Positions 20,765 through 29,904 of a stretch of DNA of 64,000 bases are shown here, piece by piece. The stretch covers positions 248,001 through 312,000 of the forward strand of contig NZ_JACHFC010000001.1 of NCBI RefSeq assembly GCF_014205895.1. Reading direction: 5' to 3'. The position numbers were made by a program, and so were the translations under genes. Numbering within the stretch: position 1 is the first letter of the stretch; each line of letters begins with the position of its first letter. This stretch comes from Borreliella lanei. GTDB taxonomy: Bacteria; Spirochaetota; Spirochaetia; Borreliales; Borreliaceae. The notes below the pieces were generated by a model. That model was given only the letters and a program-made list of their open reading frames with translations. It was not told where the DNA came from and searched no databases.

Positions 20765-22025
20765 ATAACTCTTTTGCCCAAGGTTTTTTAATTGCATTTC
20801 CCACCAAAATTAATGGGTTAATATCTGCATTTAAAACAGATTCTTTTGTAACAACAACCTTCTTAGCTTTACTAATAGAAGGAACCTCAAACATAACATC
20901 TTTAAGAAGACCCTCTAAAATAGATCTAAGACCTCTTGCTCCAGTATTTTTTAAAATGGCTTCATCTACAATTGATTCTAAAGCATCTTTTTCAAATACC
21001 AATTCAACATTGTCCATTTTAAACATATGATAATACTGTTTAACAATAGAATTTTGAGGATCAACTAATATTTTCAACAAATCTTCTTTATTTAACTTTT
21101 CAAGATACGAATGTACAGGAAGTCTGCCAACAAACTCTGGTATTAAGCCAAATTTAATCAAATCTTCCATTTCTAAATACTTTAATGAAGTATCTTCTCT
21201 TATATTCTTTTTTTCAATTGCTGAAAACCCAATAGAACTTTTATTTATCCGATTCTTAACAATATTTTCAAGACCAACAAAAGCACCACCACATATAAAG
21301 AGTATATTTTGAGTATTAATTTCAATAGTATCCTCATAAGGATGCTTTCTACCGCCTCTTGGAGGAACATTGGCAACAGTACCTTCAATTATCTTTAACA
21401 AAGCCTGTTGAACTCCTTCTCCAGAAACATCTCTTGTTATTGAGACATTTTCATTCTTTTTAGCAATTTTATCTATCTCGTCTATATAAATAATCCCTTT
21501 CTCAGCTAGGCTAACATCCCCATGAGCAGCATGTATCAATTTAAGTAAAATATTTTCTACATCTTCACCAACATATCCTGCTTCTGTCAAAGTTGTAGCA
21601 TCTGCTATTGCAAATGGCACATTCATCTCTGCAGCCAACGTTTTTGCAAGCAAAGTTTTACCACTGCCTGTAGGGCCAACTAAAAGTATATTAGATTTTT
21701 CAATCTCAATACCATTGTCATATTTATTATTTTTCAATATTCTCTTATAATGATTATAAACAGCCACAGATAAAACTTTTTTTGCATCTTCTTGCCCAAC
21801 AACATGCATGTCTAAATGATCTTTAAGTCGTTTGGGAGTTGGCAAACCATTGGACTTAGAATCTAGCGGCTTGCATAATTTTTCTTTAAAAAGATTGTGA
21901 CATATTTTAGAACATTCCGGACAAATCGCTACTCCATTAGATATAACAACATTACCACCAAGCTCAGCGACACTAAGTCCACAAAAAGAACACTCTTTTA
22001 CTTTTTGACCTTTTACTCTTGCCAT
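20733..22025 (-). CDS. clpX: ClpX ATPase subunit of Clp protease
   Basis: A 430-residue unfoldase that feeds substrates to ClpP. The N-terminal zinc-binding domain is complete (CSFCG at about 13-17 and CPECSKIC at about 35-42), followed by the AAA+ module with Walker A GPTGSGKT (about 116-123), Walker [10 protein letters not shown], pore loop GYVGEDVE and sensor regions, and the ClpP-binding IGF-type loop seen as SSIGFSA. The C-terminal D2 domain has the expected [15 protein letters not shown]. It begins 23 bases after clpP ends and its end overlaps the beginning of lon. Confidence 0.97.
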
Positions 22026-22048
22026 AAAAACTTTTACCGAAAATAAAC

Positions 22049-22642
22049 CTACTCCCTTACTAAGATACTATCAATAAGACCATATTTAAGAGCATCGCTT
22101 GAAGTCATAAAATAATCTCTTTCCATATCAAGAGCCAGTTTTTCCTTGTCAACCCCTATCTGATTAGACATAATATCTATTATTAATTTTTTAAGTCTTA
22201 AAATTTCATTAGCCTGTATATTAATATCACTAGCCTGGCCACTTATTCCACCCCAAGGCTGGTGAATCATTATTCTAGAATAAGCTAAAGATTCTCTTTT
22301 ACCCTTGGCGCCACCAGCAAGCAAAAAAGCCCCCATTGAAGCAGCTTGCCCAATGCAAATTGTCCTTACATCGGGTTTTATATATTGCATAGTATCATAA
22401 ATCGCAAGACCTGCAGTAATACTGCCTCCCGGAGAATTCAAATAAAGATAAATGTCTTTGTTTGAATCTTCTGATTCTAAAAACAAAAGTTGAGCAATCA
22501 CGGTATCTGCTTTAGGATCATTAATTTCACCACTCAAAAATATTATACGCTCTCTAAGCAATCTTGAATATATATCAAATACTCTCTCATAATTTCCCGT
22601 ATTCTCTATTACAGTGGGTATTAAATTATACATAAACTCCAT
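22049..22642 (-). CDS. clpP: ClpP protease proteolytic subunit
   Basis: A 197-residue serine protease subunit forming the tetradecameric barrel. The triad is visible: serine in GQAASMGAF (S102), histidine in [10 protein letters not shown] (H127), aspartate in [18 protein letters not shown] is the oxyanion-hole strand. Five bases separate it from tig. Two ATG codons compete for the start: 22642 (used here) and three codons on, the latter with GGAG just upstream. No long propeptide is present. Borrelia has a second clpP paralogue, so mixed rings are possible. Confidence 0.96.
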   Translation of the reverse strand: MEFMYNLIPTVIENTGNYERVFDIYSRLLRERIIFLSGEINDPKADTVIAQLLFLESEDSNKDIYLYLNSPGGSITAGLAIYDTMQYIKPDVRTICIGQAASMGAFLLAGGAKGKRESLAYSRIMIHQPWGGISGQASDINIQANEILRLKKLIIDIMSNQIGVDKEKLALDMERDYFMTSSDALKYGLIDSILVRE

Positions 22643-22647
22643 TTTTC

Positions 22648-24012
22648 TTACTCACAAATCTTATAATTAACAAAATCTTTAAAAGAAACTTGTTTACCCT
22701 TTACTTCTTTAAGATTTTCCAAAATTTTTTTCTTAACTCTTTTTCTTTTGATATCATCCTTTAAATAAGAAATCAGATTTTGATCTTCATAAAATTTTTT
22801 AATTTCCTCATAGCTTACACCTGAATTCTCAGACTGTCTGGCCATTTCATCCTTAACATCGCTCTCAGTAACTTTAATTGGATCTAAGTCTATCATTTTC
22901 TGCATTATCAACTTAGATTTCAAATTTTTAAGAATCTCATCTTTTAAATTATCACTACCAACAGATCCTGAAGAATAAAACATACTTTTAAACTCTTCAA
23001 GGCTCATATTATTTTTATTTTGCCTTTTGGCATCCTTAAAAGCAATTTCAATTTCAGCATCAATCATTGAACAGGGAATATCTATTTCTAATTTTTCAGA
23101 AATAGTAGAAAAAAATTTATTTAGCTTTAAAGTTTCTTTTTTTTCTTCAACAATGTTTAAAAGACTAGATCTTATAAAATTTTTAAGATCATCTAAAGTA
23201 TTATATTTGCCACTAATATCCTTTGCAAACTCATCATCTATTAAAGGGAGATCTCTTTTTTTAATGCTCTTAATCTTAATCTTCAATTTCCTTGAAGAAC
23301 CCGCAAGTTCTTCAAATTTGTAATCTGCAATATAAGATTTTTCTATAACTCTCTCTTCATTTATTCTCATGCCAATTACATCTTTGCCAAAATCATAATA
23401 GGTCTCAGATTTTCCAACCGTAAAAACAAAGTCTTGCCTCCTTGTTGATACTATCTCATTTGAAAGGTCATCAAGCTCAACAAAATCTACTTTAACAATG
23501 CTATCTTCCTTAACAACTCCTTGCTCATCTTCAATGATAATTGAATTTTCCATTTGAAGATTCCTAATCTCATCATCAATATCAGAATTATCAATAAAAA
23601 TTTCAGGAACCTCTACTTTAATATCAATCTCATCAAAACTTGGAATTTTAAATTCAGGATAAGTCTCATATACAAAAGTAAATTCAAAATCTTTATCAAG
23701 ATTTAATCTTAAATTCTTTTCCTTTATAGCAGGAGGAGCATAGCTTAAAGGCATTTTAGACTCTTCTTTGAAAAATTCTTTAAGAGAACTATTAACCACT
23801 TCTTCTAAAACAGTAGCTCTTAAACCCTCAGAATATTTATTCTCAATAATATTAATAGGAACTTTTCCAATTCTAAAACCTTGAATTTTAAGTCGAGAAG
23901 AATAATCTTGCAATAATGAATTATATTTTTCCTGAATAACACTTTTTGAAACTTTAATGACAACCTCAACTTTTGAACCTGGAAGAAGGTTAATATCTTT
24001 ACTCAAAATCAC
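22648..24012 (-). CDS. tig: trigger factor chaperone
   Basis: A 454-residue ribosome-associated chaperone and peptidyl-prolyl isomerase. The N-terminal ribosome-binding domain contains the FRIGKVP signature (about residues 47-53; consensus GFRxGKxP), the FKBP-like domain runs about 150-240 ([21 protein letters not shown]), and the C-terminal helical arm domain makes up the rest. The start is GTG at 24012, with GAGG eight bases upstream. It follows tRNA-Gly by about 40 bases on the same strand, with no separate promoter that I can identify, so tRNA and chaperone/protease genes may share transcripts. Confidence 0.95.
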   Translation of the reverse strand: MILSKDINLLPGSKVEVVIKVSKSVIQEKYNSLLQDYSSRLKIQGFRIGKVPINIIENKYSEGLRATVLEEVVNSSLKEFFKEESKMPLSYAPPAIKEKNLRLNLDKDFEFTFVYETYPEFKIPSFDEIDIKVEVPEIFIDNSDIDDEIRNLQMENSIIIEDEQGVVKEDSIVKVDFVELDDLSNEIVSTRRQDFVFTVGKSETYYDFGKDVIGMRINEERVIEKSYIADYKFEELAGSSRKLKIKIKSIKKRDLPLIDDEFAKDISGKYNTLDDLKNFIRSSLLNIVEEKKETLKLNKFFSTISEKLEIDIPCSMIDAEIEIAFKDAKRQNKNNMSLEEFKSMFYSSGSVGSDNLKDEILKNLKSKLIMQKMIDLDPIKVTESDVKDEMARQSENSGVSYEEIKKFYEDQNLISYLKDDIKRKRVKKKILENLKEVKGKQVSFKDFVNYKICE

Positions 24013-24052
24013 TGCTAATGCCTCAATTAAACCTTATTGATAATTATTAAAA

Positions 24053-24124
24053 AGCGAAAGACGGGATTTGAACCCGCGACTTTCACCTTGGCAAGGTGAC
24101 ACTCTACCCCTGAGTTACTTTCGC
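24053..24124 (-). tRNA. tRNA-Gly (GCC)
   Basis: A 72-nt cloverleaf: acceptor GCGAAAG/CTTTCGC, D stem ACTC/GAGT, anticodon loop TTGCCAA in a CACC/GGTG stem, T arm GCGGG-TTCAAAT-CCCGT. Discriminator T, as is usual for glycine tRNAs. Only five bases separate it from tRNA-Leu upstream. Confidence 0.95.
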
Positions 24125-24129
24125 GCTTT

Positions 24130-24210
24130 TACAGAAGGTGGGAGTCGAACCCACACGCCAAAGGCACTAGATCCTAAGTCTAGCGTGTCTGCCAATTCCA
24201 CCACTCCTGC
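24130..24210 (-). tRNA. tRNA-Leu (TAG)
   Basis: An 81-nt class II tRNA: acceptor GCAGGAG/CTTCTGT with two G-T pairs, anticodon loop CTTAGGA in a CTAGA/TCTAG stem, long variable arm TGCCTTTGGCG, T arm TGTGGGTTCGACTCCCACC region. Discriminator A. Confidence 0.94.
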
Positions 24211-24228
24211 ATACTTCATACTCAAACT

Positions 24229-24257
24229 AGTATACAAAAACTTAAAAGCTTTTGCAA
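24229..24257 (-). promoter_or_regulatory. internal promoter before tRNA-Leu
   Basis: On the minus strand TTGCAA (24257-24252) and TATACT (24234-24229) are separated by 17 bases, with a start site near 24222, twelve bases before tRNA-Leu. It lies in the 79-base gap between the Arg and Leu tRNAs. Confidence 0.6.
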
Positions 24258-24289
24258 GTATGCCCAATCTACTAAATAAATAATAATTT

Positions 24290-24363
24290 CGCACTCAGCA
24301 GGAGTCGAACCTGCAACCTTCGGATTCGAAGTCCGCCGCTCTATCCAATTGAGCTATGAATGC
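24290..24363 (-). tRNA. tRNA-Arg (TCG)
   Basis: A 74-nt cloverleaf: acceptor GCATTCA/TGAGTGC with one T-G pair, D stem GCTC/GAGC, anticodon loop CTTCGAA in a CGGA/TCCG stem, T arm GCAGG-TTCGACT-CCTGC. Discriminator G. If modified to ICG it would read most CGN codons; TCG itself favours CGA/CGG. Confidence 0.94.
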
Positions 24364-24387
24364 AGTTAGAAATAAAATTGATTAAAG

Positions 24388-24461
24388 GGTGATTGACGGG
24401 GCTTGAACCCGCGACATTCGGAACCACAACCCGACGCTCTACCAACTGAGCTACAACCACC
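24388..24461 (-). tRNA. tRNA-His (GTG)
   Basis: A 74-nt cloverleaf including the extra 5' G(-1) that pairs with discriminator C73, the histidine hallmark. Acceptor GTGGTTG/CAATCAC, D stem GCTC/GAGC, anticodon loop TTGTGGT in a CGGG/TCCG-like stem, T arm GCGGG-TTCAAGC-CCCGT. First gene of the tRNA-tig-clp-lon run. Confidence 0.95.
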
Positions 24462-24489
24462 AATAACTAGTGACTATGATTATTATAAT

Positions 24490-24518
24490 ATTTTATAAAT
24501 ATTTAATTCCTAAGTCAA
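24490..24518 (-). promoter_or_regulatory. promoter of the tRNA-His-Arg(-Leu-Gly) cluster
   Basis: On the minus strand TTGACT (24518-24513) and TAAAAT (24495-24490) are 17 bases apart. The start site would lie near 24483, about 20 bases before tRNA-His. Confidence 0.6.
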
Positions 24519-24532
24519 TAAAAGATAAAAAT

Positions 24533-24556
24533 AATAAAAGCCTTATGGCTTTTATT
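24533..24556 (-). terminator. intrinsic terminator after the dipeptidase gene
   Basis: A 10-bp stem, AATAAAAGCC (24533-24542) and GGCTTTTATT (24547-24556), with a four-base loop. On the minus strand it is followed by a T-rich stretch. It isolates the upstream dipeptidase/helicase genes from the tRNA cluster. Confidence 0.75.
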
Positions 24557-24591
24557 AAAAAATTTATAATAAAACATTAAATTTTTTTAAA

Positions 24592-26022
24592 CTAAAATTT
24601 TTGAAATCTTTCTAAGCTTTTTTTCAAAAAATCATAAACTCTAATAGCTGAAGAAATATTTGCTCTTTCCCTAGTAGTATGAGGCCATTCAATCCAAGGC
24701 CCAAGAGTAACAGATTCTATGCCCCCCAACCTAGAAGATATTATGCCTGTTTCAAGTCCTGCATGTATTATGGAAACATTAGCATCTTCAAGATACATCT
24801 CTTTATACACTCCTTGAAGATGTTTTAAAAGATTGCTATTCTTATCAGACTGCCAAGAAGGATAGTCATAAATTACACGCAAATTAGCTCCTGATAAATC
24901 ACTTATTGATTGCAAATGATTACAAACATATTCTTTGTCTGAATCCAATAAAGATCTTATTAAAAAAGTAAAAACACAATCGTCTTGCATTCTTAAAAGA
25001 CTTGAAAAATTTAAAGAGGTCTTTACAAGCTTATTTTCATAATTTTCTACTTTTTGAACTCCGTGTAAAAATCCCATTCCCATATTTAAAAGCTTGTTCT
25101 TGCTATTTTCATCAAAAACTTTAACTGATGAAAATTCTCTTTTATTGATAATAATATCAAATTCATCTTCAAGAGAATATAAACTTTTAACTTTAAGTAC
25201 AAAAAGTTTAAGCTCCTTATTTAATAAATCATAATCAATATCATCTATAAAAATTAAAGCTTTGGCTTCATTTGGAATTGCATTGCTACTATCTCCACCA
25301 AAAATACCTTCAATCTCAAAATCAAGATTTGCTTTAATTTCAAAAAGAGCAAAAAACATTAATTTTAAAGAATTTGCCAAATCTAAATGAATATCTGCTC
25401 CAGAATGACCACCTTTAAGCCCTTTAAACAAAATCTCTACCTTTGTTTTTTTAGTTACAAGACTATACTTAGGAGAAAAAACAATTTCTACAAGCCTTGA
25501 TCCTGCACAACCAACTAAAAAATAACCCTCTTCCTCTCCATCAAGATTAATAAGGCTTTTACCACTACATAAATTAGAATCAAGACCAAGAGCACCTATT
25601 AAGCCTATTTCTTCATCAACGGTAAATAGAAGTTCTAAATCGGGATGAGGAAAACTATTAGCTTCACTCATGATCCCCAACATCATAGCCACCCCAATCC
25701 CATTATCAGCTCCAAGGGTAGTCCCTACTCCTTTAAGATATCCATCCTCTTCAACGATTTCAATCGGATCTGTTTCAAAATTATGCAAACTGGATTCATT
25801 TTTTTCACAAACCATATCAACATGAGATTGTAAAATAATAGGATGCATATCAATATTATTATTTGACTTTATCTGCACCACAATATTACCAACACTATCT
25901 TCTTTAAAAAAATAACCAAATTTTTTGGCTCTCTGCTTAATAAAATTAATAATTCCTTTAACATTTTTTGAACATCTTGGAATTTTTGATATCTCTTTAA
26001 AAGAATCAATTACAATACTCAT
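24592..26022 (-). CDS. pepD: aminoacyl-histidine dipeptidase (M20 family, PepD)
   Basis: A 476-residue zinc dipeptidase of the M20C group (Xaa-His dipeptidase/carnosinase type). The first metal motif is QSHVDMVCEKN (about residue 64-74), the bridging aspartate is in LGADNGIGVAM (about 103-113), the catalytic glutamate in FTVDEEIGLIGA (about 134), and the lid domain includes GLKGGHSGADIH. The C-terminal metal histidine is in GPWIEWPHTTRERA. All sites are intact. It frees amino acids from short peptides. The gene lies 116 bases after the helicase gene on the same strand, so may be partly co-transcribed, and ends in its own terminator. Confidence 0.92.
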   Translation of the reverse strand: MSIVIDSFKEISKIPRCSKNVKGIINFIKQRAKKFGYFFKEDSVGNIVVQIKSNNNIDMHPIILQSHVDMVCEKNESSLHNFETDPIEIVEEDGYLKGVGTTLGADNGIGVAMMLGIMSEANSFPHPDLELLFTVDEEIGLIGALGLDSNLCSGKSLINLDGEEEGYFLVGCAGSRLVEIVFSPKYSLVTKKTKVEILFKGLKGGHSGADIHLDLANSLKLMFFALFEIKANLDFEIEGIFGGDSSNAIPNEAKALIFIDDIDYDLLNKELKLFVLKVKSLYSLEDEFDIIINKREFSSVKVFDENSKNKLLNMGMGFLHGVQKVENYENKLVKTSLNFSSLLRMQDDCVFTFLIRSLLDSDKEYVCNHLQSISDLSGANLRVIYDYPSWQSDKNSNLLKHLQGVYKEMYLEDANVSIIHAGLETGIISSRLGGIESVTLGPWIEWPHTTRERANISSAIRVYDFLKKSLERFQKF

Positions 26023-26138
26023 AATAACTTTCCTTTGATTATATTAAATCCATAAATATACTTAGATTTAATTTATAATTAGCCATATAATATACTAAAT
26101 TAATCTTTAAATTCATTCAATAAATTTAATAATGTTGG

Positions 26139-28118
26139 CTAAGCTTTGTTTTCAACAAAATCTGTACAATAATTAAAATTTAAAAATTCTTTAGGAATTT
26201 CTGAAATAAATCTTGAAGGCAACTGATCAAAAATTTGCCTATCTTTTTTGCGCTTATTAGCCATAGTAATAACAAGAGAATCTTTTGCACGAGTTAATGC
26301 AACATAAAAAACTCGCCTCTCTTCTTCCAAGTCAACTTCACTATCTTCAATAATTCTATGATGAGGAATAATATTGTCTTCAACAGCAATAAAAAATACA
26401 TAATCAAATTCTAAACCTTTAGCAGAATGTACTGTCATTAAATTAATATTAATATTTTCAGATTCCTCACTTACTTCGTTAGATTGAAGAACTATGTAAT
26501 TTAAAAAACTGCTTAAATCTCTCAACTCACCAAATTGTTTGGATTCCCAATTTTTAATTATGCTTAAAAACCCTTCTATATTTTGATATTTATATTCAGC
26601 CACTTTGATTGAATTTGGATTTTCACTGACCAAAAATCCCCAATATTCAATACTTTCTATCATTTCTTTGATTATATTAGAATAGGTATTTTTTGTTATA
26701 CTAAACTTATATTGATACTCTTCAATAAAAGATACAAAATCTTCTATACTTTCAATGACCTGCTTATTTAAAGCTTTGTCATAACTAGAAATGTTTGTAA
26801 AAGAAAAAGTAATGTCACAAAGAGCATCATAAATGCAACAGCCTTTCTTGTCTGCTATATCTCTAATTTTTTTCAAATATTCCTTGCCAATCCCCCTTCT
26901 TGGAACATTAATAATTCTAAGAAGATCATAATCACTTTTAGGATTTATTATTACATTTAAATAAGAAATAATATCTTTTATTTCTTTTCTTTGAAAAAAA
27001 GATGTTCCCCCCGAAACTTTATATTTTATGCCCTGTCTTCTAAAAATCATCTCAACGTTTTTAAAAAGAGCATTGGTTCTCATGAGAACTCCTATCTTTT
27101 TAGATTGAAAACCTTCCAGCCTTGAAAGCTCTATGATTCGACTTGCAACAAACTCAGATTCTTGAATTTCATCATCAAATATAAAAACATCTATAACTTT
27201 GCTACACATCTTCGAAGACCATAAAGTCTTTTCTTTTCTATTTTTATTATTTAAAATCACAGAATTGGCAATATCTAAAATATTTTTTGCAGAACGATAA
27301 TTTTGTTCAAGCTTTATTTCTTTAACGTTGTAATCTTTTTCAAATTGCAACATGTTGTTATAATTAGCCCCACGCCAAGAATATATCGACTGATCATCGT
27401 CCCCAACACAACACAAATTACTATGATTTATTAAAAGACGAATAAAATTATATTGAATCAAAGAAGTATCTTGAAACTCATCAATCAAAACATACTTATA
27501 TCTTTTAGAATATTTACTTCTAATATCAAAATTGCTGCTTAACAATTCTTTTGGCTTTAAAATCAAATCATCAAAATCAAAAGAATTATAAAGCCTTAAT
27601 CGCTCTTCATAAAGCCTGTAAATATTTAAATCTTCTTCCTTTAAATCATTAGGGGTAAGAATGCCGTTTTTCAAAAGTGAAATAACATTGCTAAGTGAAT
27701 TTAAAGAAATTTTTTTATTAAAAAGACCCTCATCAAGTAAAATCTCTTTAAGAAGAGAGATTCTATCATTGTCATCATAAATGCTGAAGTTTTTTCTATA
27801 TCCTAATAATTTATAATTTTCTTTTAAAAAGAAAAGTCCAAAAGCATGGAAAGTTGAAACCATAAGATTGCTAAGGGGGCTTTTTAAAATTCTTTTAATT
27901 CTGTCTTTCATTTCATTAGCAGCCTTGTTGGTAAAAGTCAAAGCTAAAATTTCCCTCTGAGCAATGCCTTTTAAAAGCAAATATGCTATTCTGTGAGTAA
28001 CAACCCTTGTTTTTCCACTACCAGCACCAGCAATAATTAAAAGAGCGCCTTCAATAGTAGTAACTGCTTCATATTGAAATTGATTGAGAGAATTTTTAAA
28101 AAAATCATCATTGAGCAA
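26139..28118 (-). CDS. UvrD/PcrA/Rep family DNA helicase
   Basis: A 659-residue superfamily 1A 3'-5' helicase. Motifs in order: Q motif LNQFQYEAV, Walker A GAGSGKTRV (about 32-40), TFTNKAANEM (Ia), LIDEFQD (motif II), GDDDQSIYSWRGA (III), EQNYRS (IV), MTVHSAKGLEFDYVF (V) and ALTRAKDSL (VI). At about 660 residues it is nearer to Rep/PcrA than to the longer UvrD; Borrelia has another UvrD-like gene elsewhere. The likely jobs are removing proteins from DNA, replication restart or excision repair. The start lies two bases after the cheD stop, implying an operon dacA-cheD-helicase. Confidence 0.93.
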   Translation of the reverse strand: MLNDDFFKNSLNQFQYEAVTTIEGALLIIAGAGSGKTRVVTHRIAYLLLKGIAQREILALTFTNKAANEMKDRIKRILKSPLSNLMVSTFHAFGLFFLKENYKLLGYRKNFSIYDDNDRISLLKEILLDEGLFNKKISLNSLSNVISLLKNGILTPNDLKEEDLNIYRLYEERLRLYNSFDFDDLILKPKELLSSNFDIRSKYSKRYKYVLIDEFQDTSLIQYNFIRLLINHSNLCCVGDDDQSIYSWRGANYNNMLQFEKDYNVKEIKLEQNYRSAKNILDIANSVILNNKNRKEKTLWSSKMCSKVIDVFIFDDEIQESEFVASRIIELSRLEGFQSKKIGVLMRTNALFKNVEMIFRRQGIKYKVSGGTSFFQRKEIKDIISYLNVIINPKSDYDLLRIINVPRRGIGKEYLKKIRDIADKKGCCIYDALCDITFSFTNISSYDKALNKQVIESIEDFVSFIEEYQYKFSITKNTYSNIIKEMIESIEYWGFLVSENPNSIKVAEYKYQNIEGFLSIIKNWESKQFGELRDLSSFLNYIVLQSNEVSEESENININLMTVHSAKGLEFDYVFFIAVEDNIIPHHRIIEDSEVDLEEERRVFYVALTRAKDSLVITMANKRKKDRQIFDQLPSRFISEIPKEFLNFNYCTDFVENKA

Positions 28119-28120
28119 AA

Positions 28121-28612
28121 TTAAAAAACCCTTGTTCCTTCTGGATATTCCACAATAACTTTAAAGTTTTCAGGAAAAGCAAAAATCTTTCGCGACTTAG
28201 ATTGATCAAAATCTTTAGCTAAGATTGGAATACGATACTTATTCAATGTATTAACGGCAAACTCTGAATTTTCAAGTCCCACCTTAACCGATCCTTTTGC
28301 CATAAAATTAGTTCCCCCAAAAAGCTTGGCCTTAAGATTACTTTTATTGGCCCCATTTTCAAGCATTGCATTTATTAACATAGGAATAGCATAAATCCCA
28401 TATCTTCCCCTTTGGTCAGGAGATATGTCAAGATCTGACTTAACTAGAACATAATGATTCATTCCAATTAAATTGTTTGATTCGTCGCAAAGCACAACAG
28501 CAACACAAGAGCCAAGAATTGTAGAAATAACTCTTTTATTTGAAACAAAAGCTTCACCAGGAACTATTATCGTAACATCGCGTTTTAATTTAAAATTAAA
28601 ATGATTTAACAT
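28121..28612 (-). CDS. cheD: chemoreceptor glutamine deamidase CheD
   Basis: A 163-residue CheD, which deamidates specific glutamines on chemoreceptors and interacts with CheC-type phosphatases. The catalytic cysteine is in LGSCVAV (C36), the histidine in GMNHYVL (H53), and the GGTNFMA segment (about residue 100) is conserved. The gene begins four bases after dacA and ends two bases before the helicase gene, so it is expressed with unrelated functions. Its natural substrates would include the two chemoreceptors encoded about 11 kb to the right. The assignment is clear from motifs and length. Confidence 0.95.
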   Translation of the reverse strand: MLNHFNFKLKRDVTIIVPGEAFVSNKRVISTILGSCVAVVLCDESNNLIGMNHYVLVKSDLDISPDQRGRYGIYAIPMLINAMLENGANKSNLKAKLFGGTNFMAKGSVKVGLENSEFAVNTLNKYRIPILAKDFDQSKSRKIFAFPENFKVIVEYPEGTRVF

Positions 28613-28616
28613 AAAA

Positions 28617-29834
28617 TTAATACTCTCTTGAAAAAAAATTTATAAAACTCTTATAAAGACCTTGCCAAAACCCTAATTTATTTACCTTCTCGCTAAACAA
28701 AGCAACATCCCCTAATTTTTCATTTTCTAAAAAAATCATAGCCCTCCCAACAGGCATATCCCCACTAAGTGGAGCAACCAACTTATCAACAGTATAACTT
28801 ATATTAATTTTATCAAATTCATCTTTAGTTAAAATATAATAAAAAGGCTCTTTAGAAAAAAGAGCAACTGTATCTGCTGTACCATTATAGACTTTTTCTC
28901 TTAATTTTACTATTAAAGGAAACTTAGAATATTCATTAAATCCATATTCAAATAAATTTTTTGCAATCGAAGCTCTCATATTCTCTCCAAACCCATTAAT
29001 CCCTTTTTCAACCCCCAATACAACTGCTATCAATCTTATCTCTCCCTTTTTAGCAGTAGCAACAAGATTAAGGCCCGATTCCTTAATATATCCCGTTTTA
29101 ATACCATCTGAATAAGGATAATTATGTATTAATAAATTAGCATTTTTTTGTTTTAAGTTTAGAAATTTTGATGACAAGGTAGTTCCTAAATTTTTACTCT
29201 TTGGATAAACAAAATACTTTAAAGAATGGACATTAAGCATAAATTTAAACTTTTCTACATAAGATTTTATAAAAAAAGCCATATCTAATGCTGTAATTTT
29301 ATTCTCGCTGCTATATCCAGAAGGTTCAACAAAATGCATATTAAAAAGCCCTAAATTTAAAACATTAATATTCATTAAATTAACAAAGCTATTTAAATTA
29401 CCTACTACAAACTCAGCAATTGCAATAGAAGCATCATTGCCCGAAGAAACTGAAAGTCCCTTTAAAATCTCTTCAAAATTAACAATTTGACCTTTTTCCA
29501 AAAACATTAAAGAAGAATTGGGAGGCGCATTATAATATGAAGCAGAATCACTAATAGGAACTATGCTTTTTAATTTTATATTTCGCTTTTCAGCTTCAAT
29601 TAAAGCTGTATAAATTGTAACAATCTTTGTAAGCGATGCTGGAGGGAAAACCAAATTGGGCTTCTTAGAATAAAGTATTCGCTTAGTATCAAAATCCATT
29701 AAAACTATTGATTTTGCATACTTTGATAATTTATCAATCTCAGCTAAATTAGCTGCAAAAAGATCATTACAAAGTAGAAAAAAATTTAAAAATAAAGTTA
29801 TTAACAATTTTTTAATAACACAGATACTATTCAT
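28617..29834 (-). CDS. dacA: D-alanyl-D-alanine carboxypeptidase (PBP5 family)
   Basis: A 405-residue low-molecular-weight penicillin-binding protein that trims the terminal D-Ala of peptidoglycan stem peptides in the periplasm. It has a signal peptide (about residues 1-28), SxxK motif PASLTKI (S about 63), SxN motif SSGNDAS (about 131) and KTG motif GIKTGYIKESG (about 246). A C-terminal domain and a hydrophobic/aromatic tail (about 388-405, ending NFFSREY) may anchor it to the membrane. There is no obvious Shine-Dalgarno sequence before the ATG. It is divergent from lctP. Confidence 0.94.
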   Translation of the reverse strand: MNSICVIKKLLITLFLNFFLLCNDLFAANLAEIDKLSKYAKSIVLMDFDTKRILYSKKPNLVFPPASLTKIVTIYTALIEAEKRNIKLKSIVPISDSASYYNAPPNSSLMFLEKGQIVNFEEILKGLSVSSGNDASIAIAEFVVGNLNSFVNLMNINVLNLGLFNMHFVEPSGYSSENKITALDMAFFIKSYVEKFKFMLNVHSLKYFVYPKSKNLGTTLSSKFLNLKQKNANLLIHNYPYSDGIKTGYIKESGLNLVATAKKGEIRLIAVVLGVEKGINGFGENMRASIAKNLFEYGFNEYSKFPLIVKLREKVYNGTADTVALFSKEPFYYILTKDEFDKINISYTVDKLVAPLSGDMPVGRAMIFLENEKLGDVALFSEKVNKLGFWQGLYKSFINFFSREY

Positions 29835-29904
29835 GTTGTAATATTAAAATTATATATTATTTATTGATTGTTAATTACAATACAATTAAAAAGGAGCCAT
29901 TTTT

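Noticed and set aside
24068-24283. A 71-codon open frame on the plus strand over the tRNA cluster
   Set aside because: It is antisense to tRNA-Gly and tRNA-Leu; its apparent sequence is just the complement of conserved tRNA bases, with no ribosome binding site.
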